In this document: piece by piece, positions 53,495 to 62,716 of the stretch
Layout: each line of letters starts with the position of its first letter
How positions within the stretch are numbered: position 1 is the stretch's first letter
From: Saccharothrix tamanrassetensis
Lineage (GTDB): Bacteria > Actinomycetota > Actinomycetes > Mycobacteriales > Pseudonocardiaceae
Length of the DNA: 64,000 bases
Reading direction: 5' to 3'
NCBI RefSeq assembly: GCF_014203665.1
Contig: NZ_JACHJN010000006.1
Location: 310,001-374,000, forward strand
Made by a program: the position numbers and the translations under genes
Notes under the pieces: model-generated
Database searches by the model: none
What the model saw: the letters and a program-made list of their open reading frames with translations, nothing else
Told to the model about the DNA's origin: nothing

Positions 53495-54853
53495 TTGAAG
53501 AGCACCGTCGAGCACCTGAGCCCGACGCGGGTCCGGATCAACGTCGAGGTGCCGTTCGACGAGCTCAAGTCGGACTTCGACCGCGCCTACCGCAAGCTGG
53601 CCAAGCAGGTCCGCATCCCCGGCTTCCGCCCCGGCAAGGCCCCCGCCCGCGTGCTGGAGAGCCGCATCGGCCGCGCGCCCGTCCTGGACGAGGTCGTCCA
53701 GGAGGCGATCCCGGCCAAGTACCTGGAGGCGGTCAGCTCCGGCGAGATCCGCACCCTGGGCCGGCCGGACTTCGAGGTCACGAAGATCGAGGACGGCGAG
53801 TCGCTGGCGTTCACCGCCGAGGTCGACGTCCGCCCCGAGATCACCGTGCCCGCGTTCGGCGAACTGGCCGTCAGCGTCGACGAGCAGGAGGTCACCGAGG
53901 ACGACGTGACCACCCAGCTGGACGAGCTGCGCGCCCGCTTCGGCACCCTGACCGGCGTCGACCGCCCCGCGAAGGAGGGCGACTTCGTCATCGTCGACCT
54001 CTCCGCGACCGTGGACGGCGAGGAGGTCGAGGAGGCCAAGACCGCCGGCCTGTCCTACGAGATCGGCTCCGGCCAGCTGGTGGAGGGCATCGACGAGGCC
54101 CTGGTCGGCGCGTCCGAGGGCGAGTCGAAGAGCTTCACCACCACCCTGGTGGCGGGTGACCACGCCGGTCGCGAGGCCGACGTCACCGTCGTGCTGAACA
54201 CGGTCAAGGAGCGGCAGCTCCCCGGGCTGGACGACGACTTCGCCCAGCTGGCCAGCGAGTTCGACACGCTGGACGAGCTCAAGGACGACCTGCGGGTCCG
54301 CCTGGGCCGGGTGAAGAAGATGCAGCAGGGCGTCCAGGCGCGGGACAAGGTGCTGGAGGCGCTGCTGGCCTCGGTCGAGGTGCCGCTGCCCGAGGCCGTG
54401 GTGCAGGGCGAGGTGGAGGCCCGTGCGCACGACGCCGTGCACGCCTTCGACCACGACGAGAACCGCTTCGCCGAGTGGCTGGCCGAGCAGGGCCAGACCA
54501 AGGAGGAGTTCGACACCGAGGTGCGCACCGCCGCCGAGCAGGCGGTCAAGACGCAGCTGGTGCTGGACGCCATCGCGGACGCCGAGCAGCTCAGCGTCTC
54601 CGACTCCGAGCTCACCGAGCGGATCATCTACCAGGCGCAGCGGTTCGGCATCAGCCCGGACGAGTACGTCAAGCGCGCGCAGCAGTCCGGCCAGCTCGGC
54701 GCGATCTTCGCCGACGTGCGGCGCGGCAAGGCGCTGGCCTCCGTGGTGCGCCAGGCCACCGTCACGGACGCCTCGGGCAACGCGCTCGACCTGGACGAGC
54801 TGTTCGGCGAGACGAAGCCCGCCGAGGAATCGGCGACCGAGCCGACGGCATAA
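53495..54853 (+). CDS. tig: Trigger factor
   Basis: Ribosome-bound chaperone with peptidyl-prolyl isomerase activity, 452 residues. N-terminal ribosome-binding domain with the GFRPGKAP signature (residues 43-50), the FKBP-like PPIase middle (about 155-245) and the helical substrate-binding C-terminus. TTG 53495 gives [20 protein letters not shown] in pattern, identical to the mycobacterial start; GAGGAG lies 6 nt upstream. First gene of tig-clpP1-clpP2-clpX order, but its own terminator follows. Confidence 0.97.
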   Translation: MKSTVEHLSPTRVRINVEVPFDELKSDFDRAYRKLAKQVRIPGFRPGKAPARVLESRIGRAPVLDEVVQEAIPAKYLEAVSSGEIRTLGRPDFEVTKIEDGESLAFTAEVDVRPEITVPAFGELAVSVDEQEVTEDDVTTQLDELRARFGTLTGVDRPAKEGDFVIVDLSATVDGEEVEEAKTAGLSYEIGSGQLVEGIDEALVGASEGESKSFTTTLVAGDHAGREADVTVVLNTVKERQLPGLDDDFAQLASEFDTLDELKDDLRVRLGRVKKMQQGVQARDKVLEALLASVEVPLPEAVVQGEVEARAHDAVHAFDHDENRFAEWLAEQGQTKEEFDTEVRTAAEQAVKTQLVLDAIADAEQLSVSDSELTERIIYQAQRFGISPDEYVKRAQQSGQLGAIFADVRRGKALASVVRQATVTDASGNALDLDELFGETKPAEESATEPTA

Positions 54854-54887
54854 CCCGTCGAATCTCCACCGGAGTTGAAGCCCTGAG

Positions 54888-54929
54888 CGAACGCGGGCGG
54901 TGTCGGGAAGGCGACGCCGCCCGCCTTCG
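54888..54929 (+). terminator. Hairpin terminator after tig
   Basis: 18-bp arms (54888-54905 and 54912-54929) with one mismatch and one G-T pair, loop GGAAGG, followed by TTAAGG. Separates tig from clpP1. Confidence 0.75.
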
Positions 54930-54978
54930 TTAAGGTCGTTGGTACGAGACTCTTTTCGGCAAAGTTAGGCAGGCAGAC

Positions 54979-55587
54979 GTGACGCAGCACTTCTTCGCGA
55001 CGCCCGAGATGCGGTCGTCCACGGGGATGAACCTCAACGACTCGGTCTACGAGCGCCTGCTCCGCGAGCGGATCATCGTGCTGGGGTCGCAGGTCGAAGA
55101 GGGCATCGCCAACCAGATCACCGCTCAGCTCCTCCTCCTCGCGGCGGAGGACCCGGAGAAGGACATCACCCTCTACATCAACTCGCCCGGCGGCTCGGTG
55201 ACCGCGGGCATGGCGATCTTCGACACGATGCAGCTCATCGAGCCGGACGTGGCCACCTACGCGATGGGCCTGGCGGCCTCGATGGGCCAGTTCCTGCTCT
55301 CCGCTGGCACGCCCGGCAAGCGGCACGCACTGCCGCACGCCCGCATCCTCATGCACCAGCCCTCGGCGGGTGTCGGCGGCACGGCGGCCGACATCGCGAT
55401 CCAGGCGGACATGCTGACCCGGACCAAGCAGGAGATGGCCGAGCTGATCGCGCAGCACACCGGCCAGCCGGTCGAGCGCATCATCGCCGACTCCGACCGC
55501 GACCGCTGGTTCACCGCCCAGGAGGCCCTGGAGTACGGCTTCGTGGACAAGGTGATCACCCGCGCCAGCCAGGCGAACAGCAACTGA
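54979..55587 (+). CDS. clpP1: ATP-dependent Clp protease proteolytic subunit ClpP1
   Basis: Serine peptidase subunit of 202 residues. Catalytic Ser in GLAASMGQF (near 101), His in LMHQPSAG (near 126), Asp in DSDRDRWF (near 175). Actinobacteria assemble ClpP1 with ClpP2 in a mixed tetradecamer capped by ClpX or ClpC. GTG 54979 follows a leader with AAAGTTAGG. ClpP2 starts 29 nt downstream, so they form one operon. Confidence 0.97.
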   Translation: MTQHFFATPEMRSSTGMNLNDSVYERLLRERIIVLGSQVEEGIANQITAQLLLLAAEDPEKDITLYINSPGGSVTAGMAIFDTMQLIEPDVATYAMGLAASMGQFLLSAGTPGKRHALPHARILMHQPSAGVGGTAADIAIQADMLTRTKQEMAELIAQHTGQPVERIIADSDRDRWFTAQEALEYGFVDKVITRASQANSN

Positions 55588-55616
55588 CCGGGCAGCACAG
55601 GACCAGGAGAGAACCA

Positions 55617-56243
55617 GTGAGCCAGTTCCACGCGCCGCAGTCCCGGTACGTGCTCCCCTCGTTCGTCGAGCGCACGAGCTACGGCATCAAGGAGTCCAAC
55701 CCGTACAACAAGCTGTTCGAGGAGCGCATCATCTTCCTCGGCGTGCAGGTGGACGACGCGTCGGCGAACGACGTGATGGCCCAGCTGCTCGTGCTGGAGT
55801 CGGAGGACCCCGACCGCGACATCCTGATGTACATCAACTCGCCGGGTGGCTCGTTCACCTCGCTGATGGCCATCTACGACACCATGCAGTTCGTCCGCCC
55901 GGACATCCAGACCTACTGCCTGGGCCAGGCCGCCTCCGCCGCCGCGGTCCTGCTGGCGGCGGGCACGCCCGGCAAGCGGCACGCGCTGCCCAACTCGCGG
56001 ATCCTGATCCACCAGCCCGCCACCGACGGCGTCTACGGGCAGGTCTCCGACCTGGAGATCCAGTCCAACGAGATCCAGCGGGTGCGCAGGCTGCTGGAGA
56101 CGACGCTGGCGAAGCACACGAGCAAGAGTGCCGAGCAGGTGCGTGCGGACATCGAACGCGACAAGATCCTCACCGCCGAGCAGGCGCGCGAGTACGGCAT
56201 CGTGGACAGCGTCCTGCCGTACCGCAAGCTTTCGGCCAAGTAA
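55617..56243 (+). CDS. clpP2: ATP-dependent Clp protease proteolytic subunit ClpP2
   Basis: Second Clp peptidase subunit of 208 residues. Catalytic Ser in [11 protein letters not shown] (near 107), His in LIHQPATDG (near 132) and Asp in DIERDK. N-terminus ([24 protein letters not shown]) is the ClpP2 type. It pairs with ClpP1 in a heteromeric chamber. GTG 55617 with CCAGGAGAG upstream. clpX follows after about 200 nt. Confidence 0.97.
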   Translation: MSQFHAPQSRYVLPSFVERTSYGIKESNPYNKLFEERIIFLGVQVDDASANDVMAQLLVLESEDPDRDILMYINSPGGSFTSLMAIYDTMQFVRPDIQTYCLGQAASAAAVLLAAGTPGKRHALPNSRILIHQPATDGVYGQVSDLEIQSNEIQRVRRLLETTLAKHTSKSAEQVRADIERDKILTAEQAREYGIVDSVLPYRKLSAK

Positions 56244-56400
56244 CTCCGCGTGACGCCCGACACGCCGAACCCACCAGGGGTCCTGCCCGGTTCGGTGTGT
56301 CGGGGGCACGCTGGTCCTCCCGCACAGGCGGGTAGGCCAGGTACCGTCGAGGGGAACGGGCGGACCCCGCACCCAGCGGGCGGATGCCAACCAGTAGTCA

Positions 56401-56425
56401 GGCGCACGTCACCAGGACGTGCGCC
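56401..56425. promoter_or_regulatory. Hairpin in the clpX leader
   Basis: 9-bp stem GGCGCACGT/ACGTGCGCC (56401-56409 with 56417-56425), loop CACCAGG, just upstream of the GGAGGGG ribosome site. Could end the clpP operon transcript or modulate clpX translation. Confidence 0.5.
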
Positions 56426-56448
56426 GGAGGGGACAGAGGTCAGCGGTC

Positions 56449-57729
56449 ATGGCGCGTATCGGTGACGGCGGCGACCTGCTGAAGTGCTCTTTCTGCGGGA
56501 AGAGCCAGAAGCAGGTGAAAAAACTCATCGCCGGCCCCGGTGTCTACATCTGCGATGAGTGCATCGACCTCTGCAACGAGATCATCGAGGAAGAGCTCGC
56601 GGAGGCAGGCGACGTCAAGCTCGACGAGCTGCCCAAGCCCGCCGAGATCCACGAATTCCTCGACCAGTACGTGATCGGCCAGAACGAGGCCAAGCGGACG
56701 CTCTCGGTGGCGGTCTACAACCACTACAAGCGCATCCAGGCGGGCGACCGCGGGCGTGAGGGGCGCGACGACGGCGTGGAACTCGCCAAGTCGAACATCC
56801 TCATGCTCGGCCCGACCGGCTGCGGCAAGACCTACCTGGCCCAGACCCTCGCGAAGATGCTGAACGTGCCGTTCGCCATCGCGGACGCCACGGCGCTGAC
56901 CGAGGCGGGCTACGTGGGCGAGGATGTGGAGAACATCCTGCTCAAGCTGATCCAGGCGGCGGACTACGACGTGAAGCGCGCCGAGACCGGCATCATCTAC
57001 ATCGACGAGGTCGACAAGATCGCTCGAAAGAGTGAAAACCCGTCGATCACGCGCGATGTGTCGGGCGAGGGCGTGCAGCAGGCGCTGCTGAAGATCCTGG
57101 AGGGCACGACGGCCTCGGTGCCGCCGCAGGGCGGGCGCAAGCACCCGCACCAGGAGTTCATCCAGATCGACACGACGAACGTGCTGTTCATCGTGGCGGG
57201 CGCGTTCGCGGGCCTGGAGAAGATCATCCAGGACCGGGTCGGCAAGCGCGGGCTGGGCTTCGGCGCCGAGGTACGCACCAAGGCCGAGGTCGACGCGGCG
57301 GACTACTTCGCCGACTCGATGCCCGAGGACCTGATCAAGTTCGGGCTGATCCCGGAGTTCATCGGGCGGCTGCCGATGGTGGCCAGCGTCACGAACCTGG
57401 ACAAGGAGTCCTTGGTCCGCATCCTCACCGAGCCGAAGAACGCGCTGGTCAAGCAGTACCAGAAGCTGTTCGAGATGGACGGTGTGGAGCTGGAGTTCAC
57501 CAAGACCGCGATGGAGGCGGTGGCGGACCAGGCGATCCTGCGCGGCACCGGCGCGCGCGGCCTGCGGGCGATCATGGAGGAAGTCCTGCTGCCGGTGATG
57601 TACGACATCCCGAGCCGCACGGACGTGGCCAAGGTCGTCATCACCGAGCAGACCGTCAAGGAGAACGTGAACCCGACCATCGTGGCCCGGCAGCCGTCCC
57701 GCCGGGAGCGTCGCGAGAAGTCGGCCTGA
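56449..57729 (+). CDS. clpX: ATP-dependent Clp protease ATP-binding subunit ClpX
   Basis: AAA+ unfoldase of 426 residues that feeds ClpP1P2. N-terminal zinc-binding domain with CSFC and CDEC (residues about 12-40); Walker A GPTGCGKT near 120; pore loop GYVGED; Walker [11 protein letters not shown]; sensor and C-terminal lid domain ending in a basic tail. ATG 56449 gives the canonical [19 protein letters not shown] start. It follows its protease genes as in mycobacteria. Confidence 0.98.
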   Translation: MARIGDGGDLLKCSFCGKSQKQVKKLIAGPGVYICDECIDLCNEIIEEELAEAGDVKLDELPKPAEIHEFLDQYVIGQNEAKRTLSVAVYNHYKRIQAGDRGREGRDDGVELAKSNILMLGPTGCGKTYLAQTLAKMLNVPFAIADATALTEAGYVGEDVENILLKLIQAADYDVKRAETGIIYIDEVDKIARKSENPSITRDVSGEGVQQALLKILEGTTASVPPQGGRKHPHQEFIQIDTTNVLFIVAGAFAGLEKIIQDRVGKRGLGFGAEVRTKAEVDAADYFADSMPEDLIKFGLIPEFIGRLPMVASVTNLDKESLVRILTEPKNALVKQYQKLFEMDGVELEFTKTAMEAVADQAILRGTGARGLRAIMEEVLLPVMYDIPSRTDVAKVVITEQTVKENVNPTIVARQPSRRERREKSA

Positions 57730-57732
57730 GCG

Positions 57733-58320
57733 TTGTCGCTGCCGTACGCGCTCCTCCTGCACGGCTTGGGAGGGTCGGGGCCGACGCACTGGCAGAACTG
57801 GCTGGCAGGCGAACTCGCCCACCGCGGTGGGCAGGTGGACCTGCCCCAGTTCACCCTCCCGGATGCCCCGCAGCTCGACGTCTGGCTCGCCGAGCTGCGG
57901 GAACACCTCGCGGTCGCCCCTCGATCGGGTGAACGGGTGGTGGTCGCGCACTCGCTGGCGTGCCTGCTCTGGCTGCACCACGCGGCGGGCGAGGTCGACC
58001 CGGCGCTGCGGGTGGACCGGGTGCTGCTGGTGGCCCCGCCCAGCCCGCGGTTCACCGGCGAGCCGCTGATCACCGAATTCCTCGACGTGCCGCTGGACCC
58101 GACCGCCGTGCGGCGGGCCGCGGTGTCGACGCGGCTGGTGGTGGGCGAGGGTGACCCGTACTGCTCGCTGGAGCAGGGCAAGGAACTGGCGGAGGCGCTG
58201 CGGCTGGACGTCGACGTCGTCGTCGGCGGCGCGCACCTGAACGTGGACGCGGGCTACGGCTCGTGGAGCGCGGTGCTCAAGTGGGTCCGCAGCGACCGCA
58301 CACCGCTCACCCCGCGCTGA
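57733..58320 (+). CDS. Alpha/beta hydrolase, RBBP9/YdeN family
   Basis: Serine hydrolase of 195 residues. LLLHGLGGSGPTHWQNWLAGEL opening, nucleophile Ser in VVAHSLACLLWLH (near 75), Asp in VVGEGDPYCSLEQG (near 140), His in VVGGAHLNVDAG (near 165): the RBBP9/YdeN pattern. TTG 57733 lies 4 nt after the clpX stop, so it may be translationally linked. Converges with the secreted esterase gene, overlapping 14 nt. Substrate unknown. Confidence 0.85.
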   Translation: MSLPYALLLHGLGGSGPTHWQNWLAGELAHRGGQVDLPQFTLPDAPQLDVWLAELREHLAVAPRSGERVVVAHSLACLLWLHHAAGEVDPALRVDRVLLVAPPSPRFTGEPLITEFLDVPLDPTAVRRAAVSTRLVVGEGDPYCSLEQGKELAEALRLDVDVVVGGAHLNVDAGYGSWSAVLKWVRSDRTPLTPR

Positions 58321-59176
58321 TCCGCCTGCCCAGGAACCTGATCACGTCCGGCACGATCTTGCGGTAGAAGACGTCGTCGTGGCCGCCGGGCGTGACCGAC
58401 GCGACGGCCGGCTTGGCGGCGGCGATGAACCTGCGGCTGCCCTCGATGAACCGGTCGTGGTCGCCGACCCAGACGCCGATCGGGACGTCGCCGAGCTTGT
58501 CCAGGTTCCGCAGCGGGTCCAGGGCCGCCCACTGCTCCTGGCTGGTGAACGCCTTGCGCTTGGCCATCTCCGACCACGAGGTGAGCAGGCCGGGGGAGAT
58601 CGCGGCGACCGCTCGCACCGGATCACGGCGTTCGTTGCGCCGCCGGGCGTACAGCAGGGCGCCGAAGCCGCCCATGGACACCCCGGTGCACGCGGACGGC
58701 GTGCGGTGGCCGCGTTCGGCCAGCCAGCGGGGCAGCTCTTCGAGCAGCATCCCCAGCGGGTCGTCGCCGGGCACGTTCTCGTGCCAGTAGTGGTCGCCGC
58801 CGTCGACCGCGACGAACCCGAACGGTGGCACCGAGCCCCGGCTCACGGCCGCCACCAGGGCTTCCGGCATACCGCCGACGGCCGCCTGGCGCGCGTTGCC
58901 GTGCCGTCCGTGCAGCAGGATCGACATGGGCAGGCCGTCCGTCGACACGCCCGGCGGCACGATCGTCACCACGTCGACCTCACGGCCCCGCAGCCGCGAG
59001 TAGACGCGATCCGCGTGCACCACGGGCCGCTTCGCGGCGGGCACCGGACCGGCCACGCCCAGCACCCGGCGCAACGCCTCCCCGATCGGCGCCTGTCCGT
59101 TGAGCGCGGCTGCCGTGCCGGTGACGGCGAGCCCGGTCGCGCCGAGCGCGCCGAGCACTGTTCGCCTGCTGACCAT
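58307..59176 (-). CDS. Secreted alpha/beta hydrolase (esterase), Tat-type signal
   Basis: Protein of 289 residues. N-terminus SRRTVLGALGATGLAVTG is a twin-arginine-like signal, so export by Tat is likely. LLHGRHGNARQAAVGG, nucleophile Ser in GVSMGGFGALL (near 167), Asp in GDHDRF (near 239) and His in GGHDDVFY (near 266) form an esterase-like triad of the D-family/mycolyltransferase-like group. ATG 59176 has GGGGGG upstream, and it sits 58 nt from the next gene. Natural ester unknown. Confidence 0.85.
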   Translation of the reverse strand: MVSRRTVLGALGATGLAVTGTAAALNGQAPIGEALRRVLGVAGPVPAAKRPVVHADRVYSRLRGREVDVVTIVPPGVSTDGLPMSILLHGRHGNARQAAVGGMPEALVAAVSRGSVPPFGFVAVDGGDHYWHENVPGDDPLGMLLEELPRWLAERGHRTPSACTGVSMGGFGALLYARRRNERRDPVRAVAAISPGLLTSWSEMAKRKAFTSQEQWAALDPLRNLDKLGDVPIGVWVGDHDRFIEGSRRFIAAAKPAVASVTPGGHDDVFYRKIVPDVIRFLGRRISAG

Positions 59177-59234
59177 GTCCCCCCCAGCGATGACCCCGCA
59201 AGTCCCATCGCGCGGAACGTGCCTGGTGTTTCGC

Positions 59235-60401
59235 CTAGATGGCCGACTGCGCCCGGAGTGCCGCGATCTGTTCCGCCTGGTAGCCGAGCGTGCGCAGCAC
59301 GTGGTCGGTGTGCTCGCCGCGGGCCGGCACCGCGCCGGGCGCCCAGTCCCATCCGGTCGAATCGACCGGCGGGCGCAGCATGGTCGCCTCCCCGCCCGGC
59401 ACCGGCACGCGCGTCCGGCGGTCGCGGGCGGCGAGCTGCGGGTGGTCGGGCAGATCGGCGACGCTGCGGGTGCGTGCGGCGGGCACGTCGGCCTCGTCCA
59501 GGGCGTCGAGCAGGTCGGCGGCCGTCCACCCGCTGAAGTCGAGTTCGGCGTGCAGCGCGGGGCGGTGCTCGACCCGTGAGGTGACGGTGCCGAAGCGCGG
59601 GTCGTCGGCCAGGTCGGGCCTGCCCAGCACGGCGCACAGCCGCCGCCACTGCGGGTCGTTCTGCACGGCGAGGTGCACGGCGCCGTCGCGGCACCGGAAC
59701 GGTCCGTACGGGGCGATGCTGGGGTGGTGCGCGCCGGTCCTGGGCGCGGCGGCCCCGGTGCCCGCCGCGTACAGCATGGGCTGGTGCATCCACTCGGCCA
59801 TCGCCTCGAACAGCGACAGCCGTAGCGTGCTGCCCTCGCCCGTCCGGCTGCGGTGCAGCAGGGCCGCGAGCACGGCGGACTGGAGCTGGACCCCGGCGGC
59901 GATGTCGGCCACCGAGATGCCGGCTCGGGCGGTGACGTCACCTTCTCCGGTGAGTTCCACCAGGCCCGCCTCGGACTGCACCAGCGCGTCGAACGCCTTG
60001 CGCTGCGCGTACGGGCCGCCGTCGCCGTAGCCCGACAGCTCGCCGACCACCAGCGTGGGGCGTTCGGAGCGAAGCGTGTCGGCGTCCACACCCATTCGAC
60101 GCGCCGCGCCGGGCGACAGGTTGCACAGCACCACGTCCGCCCCGGAGATCAGCCGATCGAGTACTTCCCGGCCGGCGGGGTTCTTCAGGTCGAGCGTCAG
60201 CGACTCCTTGCCGACGTTGGTCCACGCGAAGTACGAGGACACCTCGCCGCACGCGCGGTCGTAGTGCCGGGCGAAGTCGCCGCCGTCCGGGCGTTCGACC
60301 TTCACCACCCGTGCGCCCAGGTCGGCCAGCAGGCGGGTGGCGTAGGGCACGGCCACGGCCTGTTCGAGGCTGACGACCAGCACACCGTCGAGCGGTCTCA
60401 A
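59235..60401 (-). CDS. CaiB/BaiF-family CoA transferase
   Basis: Class III CoA transferase of 388 residues moving CoA between carboxylates via an aspartyl-CoA intermediate. Motifs: [43 protein letters not shown], and the catalytic Asp in [12 protein letters not shown] (about 160). It overlaps fdhD by 4 nt, so cotranslation is likely; with an OFA transporter nearby, formyl-/oxalyl-CoA chemistry is an inference, not proven. Confidence 0.9.
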   Translation of the reverse strand: MRPLDGVLVVSLEQAVAVPYATRLLADLGARVVKVERPDGGDFARHYDRACGEVSSYFAWTNVGKESLTLDLKNPAGREVLDRLISGADVVLCNLSPGAARRMGVDADTLRSERPTLVVGELSGYGDGGPYAQRKAFDALVQSEAGLVELTGEGDVTARAGISVADIAAGVQLQSAVLAALLHRSRTGEGSTLRLSLFEAMAEWMHQPMLYAAGTGAAAPRTGAHHPSIAPYGPFRCRDGAVHLAVQNDPQWRRLCAVLGRPDLADDPRFGTVTSRVEHRPALHAELDFSGWTAADLLDALDEADVPAARTRSVADLPDHPQLAARDRRTRVPVPGGEATMLRPPVDSTGWDWAPGAVPARGEHTDHVLRTLGYQAEQIAALRAQSAI

Positions 60402-61222
60402 GCGGTGATCCGTTCCACCCCGGCGTACACGTTCATCGAGTCGCCGCGCAGGAACCCGACCAGGGTCACGCCCTGCTCCTCGGCCAGTTCCACGGCCAGC
60501 GACGACGGCGCGGACACCGCCGCGAGCACCGGCACGCCGGCCATCGCGGCCTTCTGCACCAGCTCGAACGACGCCCGACCGGACACCATCAGCACGGTCC
60601 CGGCCAGCGGCACGCGGTCCTGGAGCAGCGCCCAGCCCAGCACCTTGTCCACGGCGTTGTGCCGTCCCACGTCCTCGCGCACCACCAGAGCTTCACCTGA
60701 TGCGGTGAAAAGTCCGGCGGCGTGCAGGCCCCCGGTGGACGCGAACACCTTCTGCTTCGCGCGCAACGCGTCCGGCATCCCGGTCAGCACGTCCACGTCG
60801 ACGCGGACGGCGTCGTCGGCGGGGGAGTAGCGGGTCTTGAGCTTCACCGCGTCGAGCGCGGCCTTGCCGCACACCCCGCACGAGGACGTGGTGTAGAAGT
60901 TGCGCTCCACGCTCGCGTCGGGCGGCGGCACGTGGTCGGCCAGCGTCACGTCCAGCACGTTGTAGGTGTTCAGCCCGTCGGGGCCGGTGCCCTCGCAGAA
61001 CCGGGCCACCGAGACGTCGGCCAGGCCCCCGATCACGCCCTCGCCGAGCAGGAAGCCGTGCGCGAGCTCCACGTCGTGACCGGGTGTGCGCATGGTCACG
61101 GTCAGCGCCGAACCCCCTACGCGCAGCTCCAACGGCTCCTCGGCGGCCAGCGCGTCGATCCGCGTGCGGTGCGTTCGTCGCGAAAACGTGACCACTGGGC
61201 GACGAACGGTGACTCGCCCCAT
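60398..61222 (-). CDS. fdhD: Formate dehydrogenase accessory sulfurtransferase FdhD
   Basis: Sulfurtransferase of 274 residues that inserts the sulfido ligand into the Mo cofactor of formate dehydrogenase. Key CxxC site in [12 protein letters not shown] (near 114-120), with the FdhD signatures [27 protein letters not shown] and [19 protein letters not shown] region at 61222, divergent from the OFA gene. The matching formate dehydrogenase is not in the window. Confidence 0.95.
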   Translation of the reverse strand: MGRVTVRRPVVTFSRRTHRTRIDALAAEEPLELRVGGSALTVTMRTPGHDVELAHGFLLGEGVIGGLADVSVARFCEGTGPDGLNTYNVLDVTLADHVPPPDASVERNFYTTSSCGVCGKAALDAVKLKTRYSPADDAVRVDVDVLTGMPDALRAKQKVFASTGGLHAAGLFTASGEALVVREDVGRHNAVDKVLGWALLQDRVPLAGTVLMVSGRASFELVQKAAMAGVPVLAAVSAPSSLAVELAEEQGVTLVGFLRGDSMNVYAGVERITA

Positions 61223-61289
61223 CGTGGAACTCCTTCCCGACGTTAAGTTCCCAGGTCAGTTACCGACCAGGTTACGGAGGTGTCGGGCA

Positions 61290-62600
61290 GTGGGTTTCCT
61301 GGACCGCTCGCGAACCGTCGCGCCACCCGACTGGAACCGCTGGCTGGTGCCGCCGGCCGCGCTGTCCGTGCACCTGGCGATCGGCCAGGCCTACGCGTGG
61401 AGCGTGTTCAAGCCGCCGCTCGAAGGCGCGTTGGGGTTGTCCGGCACGCAGAGCGCGCTGCCGTTCCAACTGGGCATCGTGATGCTGGGCCTGTCGGCCG
61501 CGTTCGGCGGCACGCTGGTGGAGCGCAACGGGCCGCGCTGGGCGATGTTCGTGTCCGCCACGTGCTTCTCGTCCGGCTTCCTGATCTCCGCGCTCGGGGC
61601 GTGGACCGGGCAGTTCTGGCTGGTGGTGCTGGGCTACGGGTTCGTCGGCGGGATCGGCCTGGGCATCGGGTACATCTCGCCGGTGTCGACGCTGATCAAG
61701 TGGTTCCCGGACCGGCCGGGCATGGCGACCGGGATCGCGATCATGGGCTTCGGCGGCGGGGCGTTGATCGCGTCGCCGTGGTCGGCGCAGATGCTGGAGT
61801 CGTTCGGGCGCGACAGCACCGGGATCGCACAGACGTTCCTGGTGCACGGTGTGGTGTACGCGGTGTTCATGTCGGTGGGTGTGCTGCTGGTGCGGGTGCC
61901 CGCCGAAGTGGTCGAGCGGAAGATAGTGCGCTCGGCGGTCAACGTGTCGGCCCGCAACGCCGTGCGCACACCGCAGTTCTGGTGCCTGTGGGTGGTGCTG
62001 TGCTTCAACGTCACGGCGGGCATCGGCATCCTGGAGAAGGCGTCGCCGATGATCCGGGACTTCTTCGCCGGCACGGCCGCCCCGGTCGCGGTCGGCGCCG
62101 CCGCCGGGTTCGTGGCGCTGCTGTCGCTGGCGAACATGGCGGGCCGGATCGTGTGGTCGTCCACATCGGACCTGGTGGGGCGCAAGAACGTCTACCGGGT
62201 GTACCTGGGTGTCGGCGCGTTGACCTACCTGGCGCTGGCGTTGGCGGGCAACGCGTCCAAGGTGCTGTTCGTGGTGGGCGCGATGCTGATCCTCTCGTTC
62301 TACGGCGGTGGGTTCGCCACCATCCCGGCCTACCTCAAGGACCTGTTCGGCACGTACCAGGTGGGCGCGATCCACGGCCGGCTGCTCACCGCGTGGTCGC
62401 TGGCGGGCGTGCTCGGGCCGCTGATCGTCAACGCCATCGCGGACAGCCAGAAGGCGGCCGGCAAGACCGGCCCGGACCTCTACACGACATCCCTGTACAT
62501 CATGATCGCGTTGCTGGCGGTGGGTTTCGCGGCCAACGAGCTGGTCCGGCCGGTGGCCGCGAAGCACCACGAGCCGGTGCTGGAAGGGGCGTCCCGGTGA
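61290..62600 (+). CDS. MFS transporter, oxalate/formate antiporter (OFA) family
   Basis: Twelve-TM carrier of 436 residues. OFA/OxlT-like features: HLAIGQAYAWSVFKPPLEGALGLS, IGLGIGYISPVSTLIKWFPDRPGMATGIAIMGFGGGALI split across TM5-6, NMAGRIVWSSTSDLVGRKNVYRV. Members exchange oxalate for formate or move related acids. GTG 61290 with GGAGG 9 nt upstream. Divergent from fdhD and coupled to a 35-residue partner, suggesting formate or oxalate transport. Confidence 0.88.
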   Translation: MGFLDRSRTVAPPDWNRWLVPPAALSVHLAIGQAYAWSVFKPPLEGALGLSGTQSALPFQLGIVMLGLSAAFGGTLVERNGPRWAMFVSATCFSSGFLISALGAWTGQFWLVVLGYGFVGGIGLGIGYISPVSTLIKWFPDRPGMATGIAIMGFGGGALIASPWSAQMLESFGRDSTGIAQTFLVHGVVYAVFMSVGVLLVRVPAEVVERKIVRSAVNVSARNAVRTPQFWCLWVVLCFNVTAGIGILEKASPMIRDFFAGTAAPVAVGAAAGFVALLSLANMAGRIVWSSTSDLVGRKNVYRVYLGVGALTYLALALAGNASKVLFVVGAMLILSFYGGGFATIPAYLKDLFGTYQVGAIHGRLLTAWSLAGVLGPLIVNAIADSQKAAGKTGPDLYTTSLYIMIALLAVGFAANELVRPVAAKHHEPVLEGASR

Positions 62601-62704
62601 ACCGGACCGCGCTGGTGGTGTTCGCCTGGCTGTGGGTGGGGCTGCCGCTGGCCTACGGGCTGGTCGAGCTGATCCGGAAGGTGACCGCGCTGTTCACCGG
62701 CTAG
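62597..62704 (+). CDS. MFS transporter small subunit-like protein (35 aa)
   Basis: GTG 62597 to TAG 62704, 35 residues with one TM helix (LVVFAWLWVGLPLAYGLVELI). It overlaps the OFA stop by 4 nt (GTGA). Such tiny partners are known for OFA-type carriers in actinobacteria and annotated as MFS small subunit. Too short for most gene callers. Confidence 0.75.
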   Translation: MNRTALVVFAWLWVGLPLAYGLVELIRKVTALFTG

Positions 62705-62716
62705 TGTCGGCTGGTG
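62702..62716 (+). promoter_or_regulatory. Leaderless promoter of the FAD oxidoreductase gene
   Basis: TAGTGT (62702-62707), made from the small-subunit stop codon, is 6 nt before GTG 62714. No ribosome site is seen, so leaderless translation is likely. Confidence 0.45.

Noticed and set aside
56440-58236. 598-residue minus-strand frame over clpX
   Set aside because: Shadow of clpX, whose zinc and Walker motifs are on the plus strand.
59177-60091. N-terminal extension of the secreted esterase frame
   Set aside because: Arg/Ala-rich sequence overlapping the CoA transferase; ATG 59176 has a G-rich ribosome site and begins a twin-arginine signal.
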